Positions 8,520 through 17,336 of a stretch of DNA of 64,000 nucleotides are shown one piece after another. A model generated the notes under the pieces. The model ran no database searches, was not told the origin of the DNA, and saw only the letters and a list, made by a program, of their open reading frames with translations. The stretch comes from Polymorphobacter megasporae (GTDB lineage Bacteria > Pseudomonadota > Alphaproteobacteria > Sphingomonadales > Sphingomonadaceae): the NCBI RefSeq assembly GCF_018982885.2, contig NZ_CP081849.1:806001-870000 (forward strand), in the 5' to 3' direction. The position numbers were made by a program, and so were the translations under genes. Each line of letters opens with the position of its first letter. Within the stretch, counting starts at the first letter, position 1.

Positions 8520-9128
8520 TCAGGCAGCGACGACAAACGCGTGCCGACGGCGCACCGATGCGCCAACCAGCCCAAAGCCGACAGCTAAGAGAGCCCATGT
8601 CGCTGGTTCGGGCACCGCAGCAGCGACATTATCGAGTTCGAACGCGTTCTGCGACGAGCTGAACTGGACCGTGTCGACCTTGGCACCGTCGAAGCTGAAG
8701 AACACCCGCCGATTGTTCAGGGGATTCCCCTGACTACCATCCGCCGGAGCCGGAGGGACCTGGCTGCCGGTGAACGATCCGACCTCGGTGCCGCCAGAGA
8801 AGAATTTCACCGTATTATAGTTGTCGATCGATCCCCAATAGAAGCTCAATGTCTTCACAGCGGGCGAGATCGCCAACGAGGCGACCTGACCAGCGAGGAC
8901 TGCCAGATACTGCGTCGAATCGCCGAGTGGCGCAGCATATTGACTCGAGACGGAGCCGGTCGCGAGTGTATACGATCCGGTCAATCCAGCAGCAGAGTTA
9001 AAATCCGCGATAATATGCTGGTTAGCAGCCGGGCCCATGTCAGGACCATTGGTCGATGAAACCAGGGTCATGGCATTGGCGCTGCCGGCGAAGACGAGCA
9101 GTGCGGTGGTGGCGAGATATTTACGCAT
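8520..9128 (-). CDS. PEP-CTERM sorted secreted protein
   Basis: A 202-aa exported protein. It starts MRKYLATTALLVFAGSANA, a signal peptide cleaved near ANA, and ends with VPEPATWALLAVGFGLVGAS followed by VRRRHA, a canonical PEP-CTERM exosortase signal. The mature part is rich in Gly, Ser and Thr with beta-sandwich character (KTLSFYWGSIDNYNTVKFF, AFELDNVAAA), similar to other small PEP-CTERM proteins thought to associate with exopolysaccharide. AAAGGGTGTG precedes the ATG. A consensus sigma-54 promoter lies 49-63 bp upstream. It is divergent from the PEP-CTERM gene at 9451. Confidence 0.9.
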   Translation of the reverse strand: MRKYLATTALLVFAGSANAMTLVSSTNGPDMGPAANQHIIADFNSAAGLTGSYTLATGSVSSQYAAPLGDSTQYLAVLAGQVASLAISPAVKTLSFYWGSIDNYNTVKFFSGGTEVGSFTGSQVPPAPADGSQGNPLNNRRVFFSFDGAKVDTVQFSSSQNAFELDNVAAAVPEPATWALLAVGFGLVGASVRRRHAFVVAA

Positions 9129-9176
9129 GACACACCCTTTTTCAAATGGCGGGGATGATACCCCACGTTTGACCGA

Positions 9177-9191
9177 GCAAGCTTCGTGCCA
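9177..9191 (-). promoter_or_regulatory. sigma-54 promoter of the PEP-CTERM gene at 8520-9128
   Basis: Read on the minus strand, TGGCAC-GAAGC-TTGC (then T) is a perfect -24/-12 sigma-54 element. Transcription would start near 9165, about 37 nt before the ATG at 9128. Confidence 0.85.
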
Positions 9192-9241
9192 GATCTTAAG
9201 GCGTTGTTAAGGCTGCCAAGGTTTTAATGATCACACAATAA

Positions 9242-9269
9242 GTGTAAAGAATCCCGACATATTTTACAC
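9242..9269. promoter_or_regulatory. GTGTAAA/TTTACAC inverted repeat between divergent PEP-CTERM genes
   Basis: Perfect 7-bp arms at 9242-9248 and 9263-9269, separated by 14 bases and centred about 65 bp upstream of the -24 element at 9191. This is the expected place for an RpoN enhancer-binding protein, possibly a PrsR-type regulator. The same site lies about 180 bp upstream of the divergent gene at 9451, for which I found no good sigma-54 promoter. Confidence 0.55.
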
Positions 9270-9450
9270 AGTTTGCGGCCTAGTAGATCTTCGATGGCGA
9301 CAAGTGTTCAGCTGCTCTTGTGATCTTTTGATAGAGCGGCTTCGGAACATGGCGAGTCTATTATTAATGGATCCTAACCCTTCGGGCGTAGCGGACAGTC
9401 GCAAAATGGGCGGATTGTGCGGCGGCGGGGAAACATAAAGGAAGTCGCAT

Positions 9451-10047
9451 ATGAGCCGTTTGATCCTCCTCATCGCTATCGCCGCGATGCCTGCTGCCGC
9501 CACCGCCGCCACAATCGATTTCAATTCGGCACCGCAAAATATGCTGTTTGGCCCGACCTACTCGGAGAAAGGCTTTACGCTCACCGGCACAGGATTTGAG
9601 TTTCCGCAGTCGGACGGCTGGGCATATAGCACCTACGCCAACGACGGTACGCTCACCTTCAATTACAAAGGGCCTACCTACACCTTGACCAAGGATAGCG
9701 GCGGCACCTTCAATTTTACTTCGCTCGATCTCGGCAACGTTAACAATGACATTTTCGGCGGCACTCTACGAATTGCCTTTGACGGCGGCACGCCTACCGC
9801 GCTCGCAATCCCGATGACAGGCGCTTTGCAGACCTTCACATTCGGCATGGCCGCTGTCACCAGCGTTGCCTTCAGCTTTTTACCCGGTGAGACTGCTAAC
9901 AATACGCTCAATAGCTATGCACGCATCGACAATTTGGTCGTCGGAGGTGCAGTGCCGGAGCCGGCATCGTGGGCGATGATGATCGCCGGCTTCGGTGGCA
10001 TCGGCACGGTTATGCGTCGTCGCGCGACGAAGGTCGTTCTCGCCTAA
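9451..10047 (+). CDS. PEP-CTERM sorted secreted protein
   Basis: A 198-aa exported protein. The signal peptide is MSRLILLIAIAAMPAAATAA. The C-terminal sorting signal VPEPASWAMMIAGFGGIGTV is followed by MRRRATK. The mature domain starts TIDFNSAPQNMLFG and contains GGTFNFTSLDLGNVNNDIFG and a SYARIDNLVVGG strand, the pattern of small beta-sandwich PEP-CTERM proteins. AAGGAAG lies 7 nt before ATG 9451. A terminator follows. It is divergent from the PEP-CTERM gene at 8520-9128 and may share its regulatory repeat. Confidence 0.9.
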   Translation: MSRLILLIAIAAMPAAATAATIDFNSAPQNMLFGPTYSEKGFTLTGTGFEFPQSDGWAYSTYANDGTLTFNYKGPTYTLTKDSGGTFNFTSLDLGNVNNDIFGGTLRIAFDGGTPTALAIPMTGALQTFTFGMAAVTSVAFSFLPGETANNTLNSYARIDNLVVGGAVPEPASWAMMIAGFGGIGTVMRRRATKVVLA

Positions 10048-10072
10048 TTTGCAATCTGAGGTCTGAATGCTG

Positions 10073-10101
10073 TGCCGCGGTTTCCCACCGGAACCGCGGC
10101 A
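10073..10101 (+). terminator. hairpin terminator after the PEP-CTERM gene
   Basis: TGCCGCGGTTTC pairs with GGAACCGCGGCA around a short CCACC-containing loop, followed by TTCG. It lies 25 bp after the stop codon at 10047. Confidence 0.65.
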
Positions 10102-10375
10102 TTCGCGTATTCGCTACAGCGACGGGCACCGACGCGTGAGTTAGCTATAATAGCGATCTAAGACACTAAAGCTTTGTGCCAAGATGCCCTGTAACGTTTC
10201 ACATGTGGCCCGGCCGTTTGATGGGGCCGTTAGGTGACTGGCCGCTGTCGGGCACGTCGTCGTCGTGAGCTGCCCTTCATTCAAGTTGCTTGGCGCAGTC
10301 GATGGCGCGCTATCATCCGACCAGCCCGATCCATTGCTTGTAGGTGAACCTTGCTGGTGCCACGAAGGGTAAGAG
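10102..10375. other. spacer before the GHKL defence-like cluster
   Basis: No coding sequence is convincing here. The promoter of the 10376 gene set should lie in this spacer, but I cannot fix a -35/-10 pair. GAAGGGTAAGAG just before ATG 10376 provides a ribosome binding site. Confidence 0.4.
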
Positions 10376-11524
10376 ATGCAACTTTCAAGCTTCATGACGG
10401 TCTCCGCAGCCGAAGACTTTCTCCGCCACATTTATGCAGGCACGGTCGGAAAGCTGCAGATCCCGACGCGCGCGAGGCACCACGCCGCCGGCGGAGAGGC
10501 CGCATTCGTGCAGGCCGTCTCGACTTGGGCAAACGAGGCGAATCCGGCGGAGTTAGTGAGCTACGCCGAGGGCCCGGTCGACGAGGTGCAAATCGAACGG
10601 TTGGTCAGCAGGCTCCACGGCCTGGTTGGCATCCTGGTCGCGGACACGATCTCGAGCATCCGGGGCCCCGATCTCACCGAGGTTCTCCGGAAGGCCGCGC
10701 TCGAACGCCTCTCGCTCCTTCAGTCCGCGACGCCAGAGGACGGCTCCAGGGGGCCGCAGCTGGAAATCGTCTGCTTCGACCACCTCGCGAAAAGCCATCC
10801 GAGATCCTTCTACGCGCCGAGCGAACAAGGCGTGCTCCAGGTCCGGAGGCTACCCGCCTTCAACCTTTTCGCGGCGGAGGTGCTGAAAGAATTGGTCCCG
10901 ACGGCGCTCTCCCGAGGGATACCGGAAGGCTTCACCTCGGCCCTGGGCGGTGCGCTGCACGAGCTGTTCCGCAACACTGAGGAGCATGGCCGCGTGAACG
11001 ATCGCGGGGACGTACCGACAAAGTCGGTGCGGGGCTTCCATGCCCGTCGCCACTCAATCACGCCGAAGATGCTGCCGGCGCTTGCAGCCGAGGCCAAGCC
11101 GTTCTCCGATTACTTCTCGCGGCTGCGCCCCGCGCGGGCGGGCAACCGCGACATCCAGTTGATCGAACTCTCGGTGTTCGACACCGGGCCCGGCATGGCC
11201 GCCAGTCTCTCGGCGCGGCCGCTCACGTCGATCGATCGGAACGAGGAGCTCCTGCTAGTCCGGCGGTGCTTCGGCAAGAATGTCTCCCGGAAGTCGATCT
11301 CCTCGGCGGGCCTCGGCCTGCCGACCGTGATCGACCTTCTGCGCGAGCGAAACGGCTTCCTGAGGCTCAGGACCGGCAGGCTGTCGCTATTCAGCGACCT
11401 CGGTCTCGAGGAGCAGCGCGCGTTCGGTGAGCTTCCCGAGCTCCGCGACTGGGCGGACCCGGGCGGCCGCATCGCGCCCATCGCCGGCACTCTCTTCACG
11501 CTGCTCTTTCCCCTGGGAGCCTAG
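10376..11524 (+). CDS. GHKL-fold ATPase, first gene of a candidate defence cluster
   Basis: A 382-aa soluble protein. The C-terminal half carries the Bergerat ATP-binding fold: N-box HELFRNTEEHG (about 195-205), G1 box VFDTGPGMA (about 267-275) and G2 box SSAGLGLPTVIDLL (about 309-322). The N-terminal 190 residues are unassigned. There is no dimerisation/phosphoacceptor histidine region and no membrane segment, so it is not a typical sensor kinase; it is closer to stand-alone GHKL/Hsp90-like ATPases found in phage-defence genes. Its stop is 3 nt before the next gene, which implies an operon. ATG 10376 is supported by a purine-rich site. The assignment of ATPase fold is firm; the role in defence is inferred from neighbours. 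Confidence 0.8.
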   Translation: MQLSSFMTVSAAEDFLRHIYAGTVGKLQIPTRARHHAAGGEAAFVQAVSTWANEANPAELVSYAEGPVDEVQIERLVSRLHGLVGILVADTISSIRGPDLTEVLRKAALERLSLLQSATPEDGSRGPQLEIVCFDHLAKSHPRSFYAPSEQGVLQVRRLPAFNLFAAEVLKELVPTALSRGIPEGFTSALGGALHELFRNTEEHGRVNDRGDVPTKSVRGFHARRHSITPKMLPALAAEAKPFSDYFSRLRPARAGNRDIQLIELSVFDTGPGMAASLSARPLTSIDRNEELLLVRRCFGKNVSRKSISSAGLGLPTVIDLLRERNGFLRLRTGRLSLFSDLGLEEQRAFGELPELRDWADPGGRIAPIAGTLFTLLFPLGA

Positions 11525-11527
11525 GCC

Positions 11528-13735
11528 TTGCGCCCGTTCTACTCGCTTCGCCTTGAAAGACCGACGAAGACCCACGCAATCGACACGTTCGTGGTCTTCC
11601 TTGCCGCCGACGCGCTTCCCGCAGACACCTTCGTGGCACTGATCGACGACGAGGTCGAACGCAATCTAGTGCCAGACGATGTCGTGGTCGTCGTCCGAGA
11701 GCCCAGCCGGGCCTCTACGATCGCGGCTATCAAGAACCATCGCGATCTAAGGCGTCTCCGCCACCGGCTCGCCCCGCACGCGACCGTCACCGTCATCGGC
11801 TTTGACCGAAAGGGTGCGGAGGCCGGCCGCGAGGTCGCGATCGGCGACGGAGTGGAGAGCGGGATCACGCTGGAGGAGATCGGAAGGCGATCCGCCACGG
11901 CGATCTTCCTCAATCACGGCGGCTTCGTCGAGGCCAACGCCAGCTATCACTTCCGTAATCCTTCGGGGCGGCACACCGATCGTTTCATGCGCCTGTCCAA
12001 CCTGCTGGTGCGCCACGCGGAGATCTCGATCATCGCGATGGCGCTGCTGCCGCTCATCCCGGACGACGTGGTGCAGGCACACGTCGACACGCCTTCCATG
12101 TTCGCGCTCGTCTCGGCCGTGAACGAGCATCTCGGCGTGCTCCAGCCGGGACGCCGGCCTTTGCGGTGCGACAGCTTCCGGTCCTATCTCGGCGTTGCGA
12201 CCTACGACTTCAGCGGAAGCGAGACCGCCGTTGTCCTCATCTCGGCGACATCGAGCGGCAGTCTTGGATCCATCGTAGAGGGCCGCAAGGTCGATCGATC
12301 CCGGATCGCGCATGTCCTCTACCTCGGAGCCTCCTCGCCGCGCTTTCCGTCGGCGGTCGATCTCTCATTCGATAAAATGCTGAACCCGCTCGGCATCGCG
12401 GAGGCGCGCGAGACGTACCGCGAGCCTAACTGCGCCCTCTGCGACGCGGGATCGATCGCTGTCGAGTTGCGCGGGGACCAGTTCGATCTCAGCGGCCCCG
12501 AATTCGAGCCGATTACGCTCAACAAGAAGGATGCGCCCGACCGCCTCGCGCCTACCATGGATAGACTCGCCGGATCCGGGGCGTTCGGCGTGTCGCTTGC
12601 GACGGGCGCGACGGCCCGGCAGTACATCGTCGACGCAGATCGGCTTTGGCGCGCGCCAGAGTTCGCAAAGCGCCTCGACTATTTCGCGAAGACCCACGTA
12701 CCCTCAAGCACGCGTGAGTGCATCGTCCTGAATGGCGACTCGATGCCGTTCGCTAAGGACTTGCTCGAAAAAGCGGGCGTAGCTCCCGTATTCGTCGAAC
12801 GCTCCGGCATCGACGACCTCGACCGGAGCGACGCTAAGGACGGCGTGCCGCTGAACGGCTCACCCATCGTGATAGCCGCCGCGGTGATCGAGAGCGGGAG
12901 GGCGCTGCTCGATATCAGCCGCGACCTCCGGAAGGTCCGACCGAACTCCCCGCAGATTTACGTGGTCGGCTTGGTTAAGTCGGCCAGCGCGGGCGGGCGA
13001 CAGCATCTAGAGAGAACGCTCGTTCAAACCCAAGAGCCGAGCCCGCACAGGTTCGCCGCAATCGAGGAGTTGGTTCTGCCGTCGGCCGGAACCCCGAACG
13101 CATGGCGGGCCGAGCTCGCCTTCCTCGACGACGCGGTCGTGCGTGGCGCCACACTCTCAACGCCCCTTGCTGCTCGGCAGGCCCTGCTCCGAAGGACCTC
13201 AGCGCCCCTAACGGACGACTTGTTCGTCGCCTGCGGATCCACCCCGCTTGTGCTACAACCGGGCTTCGTTTTCTGGTCACCGGAGCTGCCCGAGAGGACC
13301 ACAGCAAAGCCGACGCAGGCGGACGTCTTCTATACGATCAGCAACGTCCTCCAGAAGCTCCGCACCACGGCACTGAAGCCCGGCGCGCGGGCGCTGCGAG
13401 CGAACTGGTTCCAGCAGACCTTGCTCGATCCATCGAATCTCGGCCGGTTCAACGACGGCGTCATACAGGCGAGCCTGCTCCGCGCTGCCCGGCCCACCGA
13501 GATCGACTTCTCGGGCGACGCCGGCGCGCGGCTCGACGCAGTGCGGATCGTGGGTCGCATCATCGACGGCGCCCACCGTCCGCGCGGCGAGGCCGCCGTG
13601 GAGGCGCTTATCGCCCTTGGCAGCGGGCGCCTCCGCCTTCCGACCGGAAAGCTGTCCGAGATCTTGGCCGTCAACCCGACGCACCCCCCGCTCGTCGCCG
13701 AGCTCGTCCAGCTCTGCCGCGCTAGGCTCTTTTGA
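11528..13735 (+). CDS. large protein with phosphoribosyltransferase-like loops, partner of the GHKL ATPase
   Basis: A 735-aa soluble protein beginning 3 nt after the GHKL gene at TTG 11528 (TTGCGCCCG); the close spacing suggests translational coupling. Two regions resemble PRPP-binding loops of type I phosphoribosyltransferases: AVVLISATSSGSLGSIVEG (about 237-255) and PIVIAAAVIESGRALLDISR (about 449-468). In the second the usual paired acidic residues are Ala-Ala, so a catalytic PRTase activity is doubtful. The last 150 residues are helical. I cannot name a family with confidence. Operon structure with a GHKL ATPase and nuclease-like genes downstream suggests a multi-protein conflict system. 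Confidence 0.65.
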   Translation: MRPFYSLRLERPTKTHAIDTFVVFLAADALPADTFVALIDDEVERNLVPDDVVVVVREPSRASTIAAIKNHRDLRRLRHRLAPHATVTVIGFDRKGAEAGREVAIGDGVESGITLEEIGRRSATAIFLNHGGFVEANASYHFRNPSGRHTDRFMRLSNLLVRHAEISIIAMALLPLIPDDVVQAHVDTPSMFALVSAVNEHLGVLQPGRRPLRCDSFRSYLGVATYDFSGSETAVVLISATSSGSLGSIVEGRKVDRSRIAHVLYLGASSPRFPSAVDLSFDKMLNPLGIAEARETYREPNCALCDAGSIAVELRGDQFDLSGPEFEPITLNKKDAPDRLAPTMDRLAGSGAFGVSLATGATARQYIVDADRLWRAPEFAKRLDYFAKTHVPSSTRECIVLNGDSMPFAKDLLEKAGVAPVFVERSGIDDLDRSDAKDGVPLNGSPIVIAAAVIESGRALLDISRDLRKVRPNSPQIYVVGLVKSASAGGRQHLERTLVQTQEPSPHRFAAIEELVLPSAGTPNAWRAELAFLDDAVVRGATLSTPLAARQALLRRTSAPLTDDLFVACGSTPLVLQPGFVFWSPELPERTTAKPTQADVFYTISNVLQKLRTTALKPGARALRANWFQQTLLDPSNLGRFNDGVIQASLLRAARPTEIDFSGDAGARLDAVRIVGRIIDGAHRPRGEAAVEALIALGSGRLRLPTGKLSEILAVNPTHPPLVAELVQLCRARLF

Positions 13736-13816
13736 ATTCCGGGCCTAGTCCCGCGCATTTACCTCAGAAATGCACTGCAGCAGGAACGTTATCGTAGGTA
13801 GCAGGGAGTAGTTTTG

Positions 13817-14485
13817 GTGCTGGAGCATGATGAACTCGTACGAAATGTGATCGCTGACATGATCCGATCAGCGGCCGACAACACATTGACCAAGCAGCTT
13901 CGCCGGGGTGCGCAGGAGGCAGCGATTTCGGCTCGGATCGCCGAGCGGATCGAGGCGACGATGCAAAATCTCCAAATCAATGGCTATTTGGTCGAAGTGG
14001 TGTCGGCTGATATCCCGGACCGCGGTCCCGGCACTCTCGAGAAGCGGACCGGCGTCGACCTATTCCTGGCGATTCGAGTCCGTAGCGAGGACGACGTAAT
14101 GAACATCTCCAAGGGTATACTGATCCAGGCCAAGTCGGAGGGCGATGGCGGCCGCGCAGCTGAGCGCGACCGATTGCTCGGTCAATGCAGAAAGATGTCC
14201 GACCGCTCCACCAAGGGAGCCTATGTGTGGGTGTACGGTAGTGCAGGCGTGCGAAGTGTGCCAGCGACCGAGGTGCTGCGTTTTCCGAATTCCCGCGTCG
14301 AGGCGCTGTCTTCGCGCAACGTCGCCGAGCAGTTTAGAGACATATTGGACTGCGTCGCGGGCGACGAGAAGTTGGCGAACGATCAGATATTCGAGAGCGC
14401 CGAAGCGCTTGGCGCGTGGATTCAGGACTATGGCGCCAAGGCCGGGGTAGCGATCGACGTCACCGGCCCGCCCATTTTCTTGTGA
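13817..14485 (+). CDS. probable PD-(D/E)XK nuclease-fold protein
   Basis: About 222 aa. The segment TGVDLFLAIRV followed by ISKGILIQAKSEGD fits the restriction-endonuclease pattern D-x(n)-(E/Q)xK, with the acidic residue in GVDL and QAK as the second half-site (about residues 76-105). The N terminus is helical (ELVRNVIADMIRSAADNTL). GTG 13817 or TTG 13814 could start it; GGGAG lies 8-11 nt upstream and no ATG is suitably placed. It follows the PRTase-like gene by about 80 bp on the same strand. The likely role is DNA recognition or cleavage in the cluster. The nuclease-fold call rests on the motif alone. Confidence 0.6.
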   Translation: MLEHDELVRNVIADMIRSAADNTLTKQLRRGAQEAAISARIAERIEATMQNLQINGYLVEVVSADIPDRGPGTLEKRTGVDLFLAIRVRSEDDVMNISKGILIQAKSEGDGGRAAERDRLLGQCRKMSDRSTKGAYVWVYGSAGVRSVPATEVLRFPNSRVEALSSRNVAEQFRDILDCVAGDEKLANDQIFESAEALGAWIQDYGAKAGVAIDVTGPPIFL

Positions 14486-14549
14486 TATCAGACGGCCCAA
14501 TTTCAAGGTCCGGGGCGGCCGCTGGACGCCCCGACGAGGATTCAATCGC

Positions 14550-15149
14550 ATGCCGATGGAAGACGATGAGCCGACCCAGGAAACATATTTCGACGTTTTC
14601 GGGCCGTTCGAACTTGACCGGGGGTGCATCATCAAAGGTTCGGTGCAGGCCGACCTATGGGAAAAGCTGGCAAAGCATCCAAAAGCTCACGCGGGGTCAC
14701 TGAAGATCAAGCTTCCTCAGGCGATCGGCTGCTATCTGTTCGCGCTCCAGCGTGGTGATCGGACGCCGGTCCCCTGGTATGTCGGCATGACCGTCGCGAC
14801 GGGCGGCTTCAAGGCGGAAGCGTTTCAGCCGCACAAACTCGAAATCTATCGCCAGGTGCTTAAGGATTGCCCGCGTGGTGGCAGGCCTGTGATGTTCTTC
14901 CTTCCCCTTGTGTTACGCGGCGCTCGCTATCGCTTCGGAAAGGGACGCTCGAAGAGGCCCACCATCCTATGGCTTGAGCGCATGCTGATGGGTTTCGCCT
15001 ACTGGCAGAACGAAAATCTCGCCAACAAGCGCGACACCAAACTGCTGCGGAACGTCACTGTCCGTGGAATCCTTGGCAAGGCGCCGCCCGGACGGACCAA
15101 GACCGACGTCGAGGTCGCTTGGCGCACGCTCTACGGCGACTATGAATGA
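14550..15149 (+). CDS. GIY-YIG-like nuclease-fold protein
   Basis: A 199-aa protein. GCYLFAL followed by PWYVGMT (about residues 63-82) matches the paired GIY and YIG strands. LERMLMGFAYWQNENLANKR (about 143-162) supplies the Glu and Asn usual for the GIY-YIG active site. An Arg between these motifs is less clear. ATG 14550 has GAGG 10 nt upstream. It lies 64 bp after the nuclease-like gene on the same strand, so probably in the same operon. Function in cleavage of foreign DNA is inferred. Confidence 0.6.
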   Translation: MPMEDDEPTQETYFDVFGPFELDRGCIIKGSVQADLWEKLAKHPKAHAGSLKIKLPQAIGCYLFALQRGDRTPVPWYVGMTVATGGFKAEAFQPHKLEIYRQVLKDCPRGGRPVMFFLPLVLRGARYRFGKGRSKRPTILWLERMLMGFAYWQNENLANKRDTKLLRNVTVRGILGKAPPGRTKTDVEVAWRTLYGDYE

Positions 15150-15422
15150 CCCGACGCATCGTATCATAGCGCGAACTGCTGATCATCGCCGGCGCCGCTG
15201 CGTGGCTGATCAACGGCTTCTTCCAATCCGCACGGCAGGTTTCGTCGGGACCAGACGTGTATCGACGCAAATATGAAGAGCCGGTTCTGGTCGTTCGCCG
15301 ACTTTCCGATCACGGACGGCGGCAAGGTCGTTCGGCCATTGCCCCAAAGCGAAGTTTGGCGGCGCGTCCGCGAGCGTCGAGCCGACCCGACCTGATACTG
15401 TGCGGCCAAATTGCTGACGGGT
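15150..15422. other. gap with traces of coding sequence
   Basis: About 270 bases between converging genes. Short plus-strand stretches read like protein (AAAWLINGFFQSARQVSSGP, and MKSRFWSFADFPITDGGKVV in another frame), suggesting a small gene broken by a frameshift. No intact frame can be supported. Confidence 0.3.
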
Positions 15423-17336
15423 TCAAATCTCGCCGCTCGGCGTCATTGCAGCGATCGCAGGCGCAACATGGCTGTCCCAATGTCGCAGGAGCGGCGAGAC
15501 CGTCAGCAGATAGACCATCCAGCAAGCGGAAACCGCTTCGTCGGAGAAGAAGGCATTCCAGCCCATCTTGCCGTGCGCTAACTGGTGCCGAAGCGCTGGG
15601 CCGGGCCTGAAATTCAGCAGCGCATCGAGTTCCCACACCATGTCGACACCGAGGATCGCTTCGAGGTCTGCCTGACAATATCCCAGCAGGATATTGAGCG
15701 GCCGATCGCCTTCGATGCCGTCTTCTTCCATCTTCGCTGAGTCCCGCCCCGACATCTGGAGGATATGGCGCAGCGAGTTCTCGATCTGCGGCAAGAGCAG
15801 ATGCCCGGCGGTCGCATAGTCGCCCTGCCACAGTCGCGCGAAGCCAACTGAGAAGATGTGATGGTGCCCCGCGGGGATGAAGCTGCTTATCTGGACGATC
15901 GGCAGCATATGCTGTTCGTTGATCGAAAACCGTTCCAGCACCGCCCGGCGGGCAGGCTCGATATTGCCGTGAACCCTGAAGCGGCGAACGATCGACATGT
16001 GGCGGATACCGTGTTCCTTGTACCAAGCTTCGCTCGGCTGATCGTCGAAGTCGAGCGATGGCCCGCGCGCCACTTCGCGCCCCTCATGGTCAGCGTAACT
16101 AGTCGCGAACAGGTTCGAGAGCGGAAAGTCCTTGGCCTGCTGGAGCACCAGCGCCTTCAACTTCTCGACATCGTCGGGCTTGGAGAAGCCGACCATTGAC
16201 CGCAGCGCGTCGGTCAGGCCCAGCGCATTGAACTGTGCGTAGGTCTGGTCGCGGACCTCTTCGATCCCGTCGAGCTTGAAGGGGATGCCTGAGAATTCGT
16301 CGAGCGCCTTATCCTGCAACTCGCGCAAGCGCCGGCGCATCTCATCGACGCGATCCTTGGCATCGCCGCGCGCACGGAATTCGCGCAGCGCCTGCTTGAC
16401 CCAATGCGCCTTCGCAGAACTCGACGGCACGGTGTCAGCCATGGCGAGCGTCCGTTCAATCGACCTGATCGCAGCGTCGCGGCTGGCATCTTCATCGCCT
16501 GCGCGGTCATAGGCGTCGGCTGCGAGGTTCCAGCATTCCTTGACCGCCATGTCATAGTCTTCCGGTAGGGCCGTGGACGCGAGACTGGCGGCGGTCTCCG
16601 CGACCTCCTCGGCAGGGATCAGCTTGTGCTGGAGGACACGCCGCCCTAGCTGGGCGAGCGGGAAATAGGCCCGTTCGGCAACGGCATTGTCGAAAGCGAG
16701 GCGCAAGGTTTCGGCGATCGGTTCGACCAGCGTTCCCCGCTTGGCGATACGGGCATTGATCATGAAACTGCGTTCGAGCGGCTTCACGCAGTCCATGGCC
16801 CGCGTGCCGATGTCGGGAAATTCCAGCGCGGCACTGCCATCGGCGATGCGGCGCGCGATTTCGCAATAGGCATCGACCGCCGTGCGCCCGGCGCGGCGCA
16901 CGCCGGTCTCATAGGCGATGTCCGCAAAACGCGCGCGCAGCGTCGGATGGACGATGTTGGGCGCGAGATCGGCGAGGATTTCGCTCTGATTACCCCGGAA
17001 GTCATGCGGGATCGCGGTGCGCCGCGTCCCGTTCTGCCACTGCAAACCGAAGGGATCGCCTTCGCTTTCGACACGAAGATGCAGACCCACTAGCGCCAAG
17101 ACAAGGCGGTAGACGCGTTCGGCTCGCACGTCACCACTATCGGCCGCGTCCTTGACCTTCGACCAAAGCAGATCGACCAGCGCATGCCGATCTAGACGGG
17201 CCATGCTACCAGTCAGCGCATTCAGATCGACAGACACAAAATCGTCAGCCGTCACCTCTTCATAAAGCGGCTGCGGTTCAGAGGGCTGCCCAGCGTCCTC
17301 GTCATTTTTGCCGAGAACTGCAACGTCGTCGCTCAT
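15423..17336 (-). CDS. DUF4209-type protein with HEPN-like C-terminal motif
   Basis: A 637-aa, largely helical protein. The C-terminal 120 residues (ENSLRHILQMSGRDSAKMEE, LNILLGYCQADLEAILG, ALRHQLAHGKMGWNAFF) match the DUF4209 type. They contain RHQLAH, an R-x4-H motif as in HEPN ribonucleases, close to the C terminus. The N-terminal 450 residues look like an alpha-solenoid. ATG 17336 is chosen (MSDDVAVLGKNDEDAG); an upstream TTG at 17363 would add nine residues. It is convergent with the GIY-YIG gene and co-oriented with the downstream STAND gene. Such proteins occur in defence islands. RNase activity is an inference from the motif. Confidence 0.7.
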   Translation of the reverse strand: MSDDVAVLGKNDEDAGQPSEPQPLYEEVTADDFVSVDLNALTGSMARLDRHALVDLLWSKVKDAADSGDVRAERVYRLVLALVGLHLRVESEGDPFGLQWQNGTRRTAIPHDFRGNQSEILADLAPNIVHPTLRARFADIAYETGVRRAGRTAVDAYCEIARRIADGSAALEFPDIGTRAMDCVKPLERSFMINARIAKRGTLVEPIAETLRLAFDNAVAERAYFPLAQLGRRVLQHKLIPAEEVAETAASLASTALPEDYDMAVKECWNLAADAYDRAGDEDASRDAAIRSIERTLAMADTVPSSSAKAHWVKQALREFRARGDAKDRVDEMRRRLRELQDKALDEFSGIPFKLDGIEEVRDQTYAQFNALGLTDALRSMVGFSKPDDVEKLKALVLQQAKDFPLSNLFATSYADHEGREVARGPSLDFDDQPSEAWYKEHGIRHMSIVRRFRVHGNIEPARRAVLERFSINEQHMLPIVQISSFIPAGHHHIFSVGFARLWQGDYATAGHLLLPQIENSLRHILQMSGRDSAKMEEDGIEGDRPLNILLGYCQADLEAILGVDMVWELDALLNFRPGPALRHQLAHGKMGWNAFFSDEAVSACWMVYLLTVSPLLRHWDSHVAPAIAAMTPSGEI

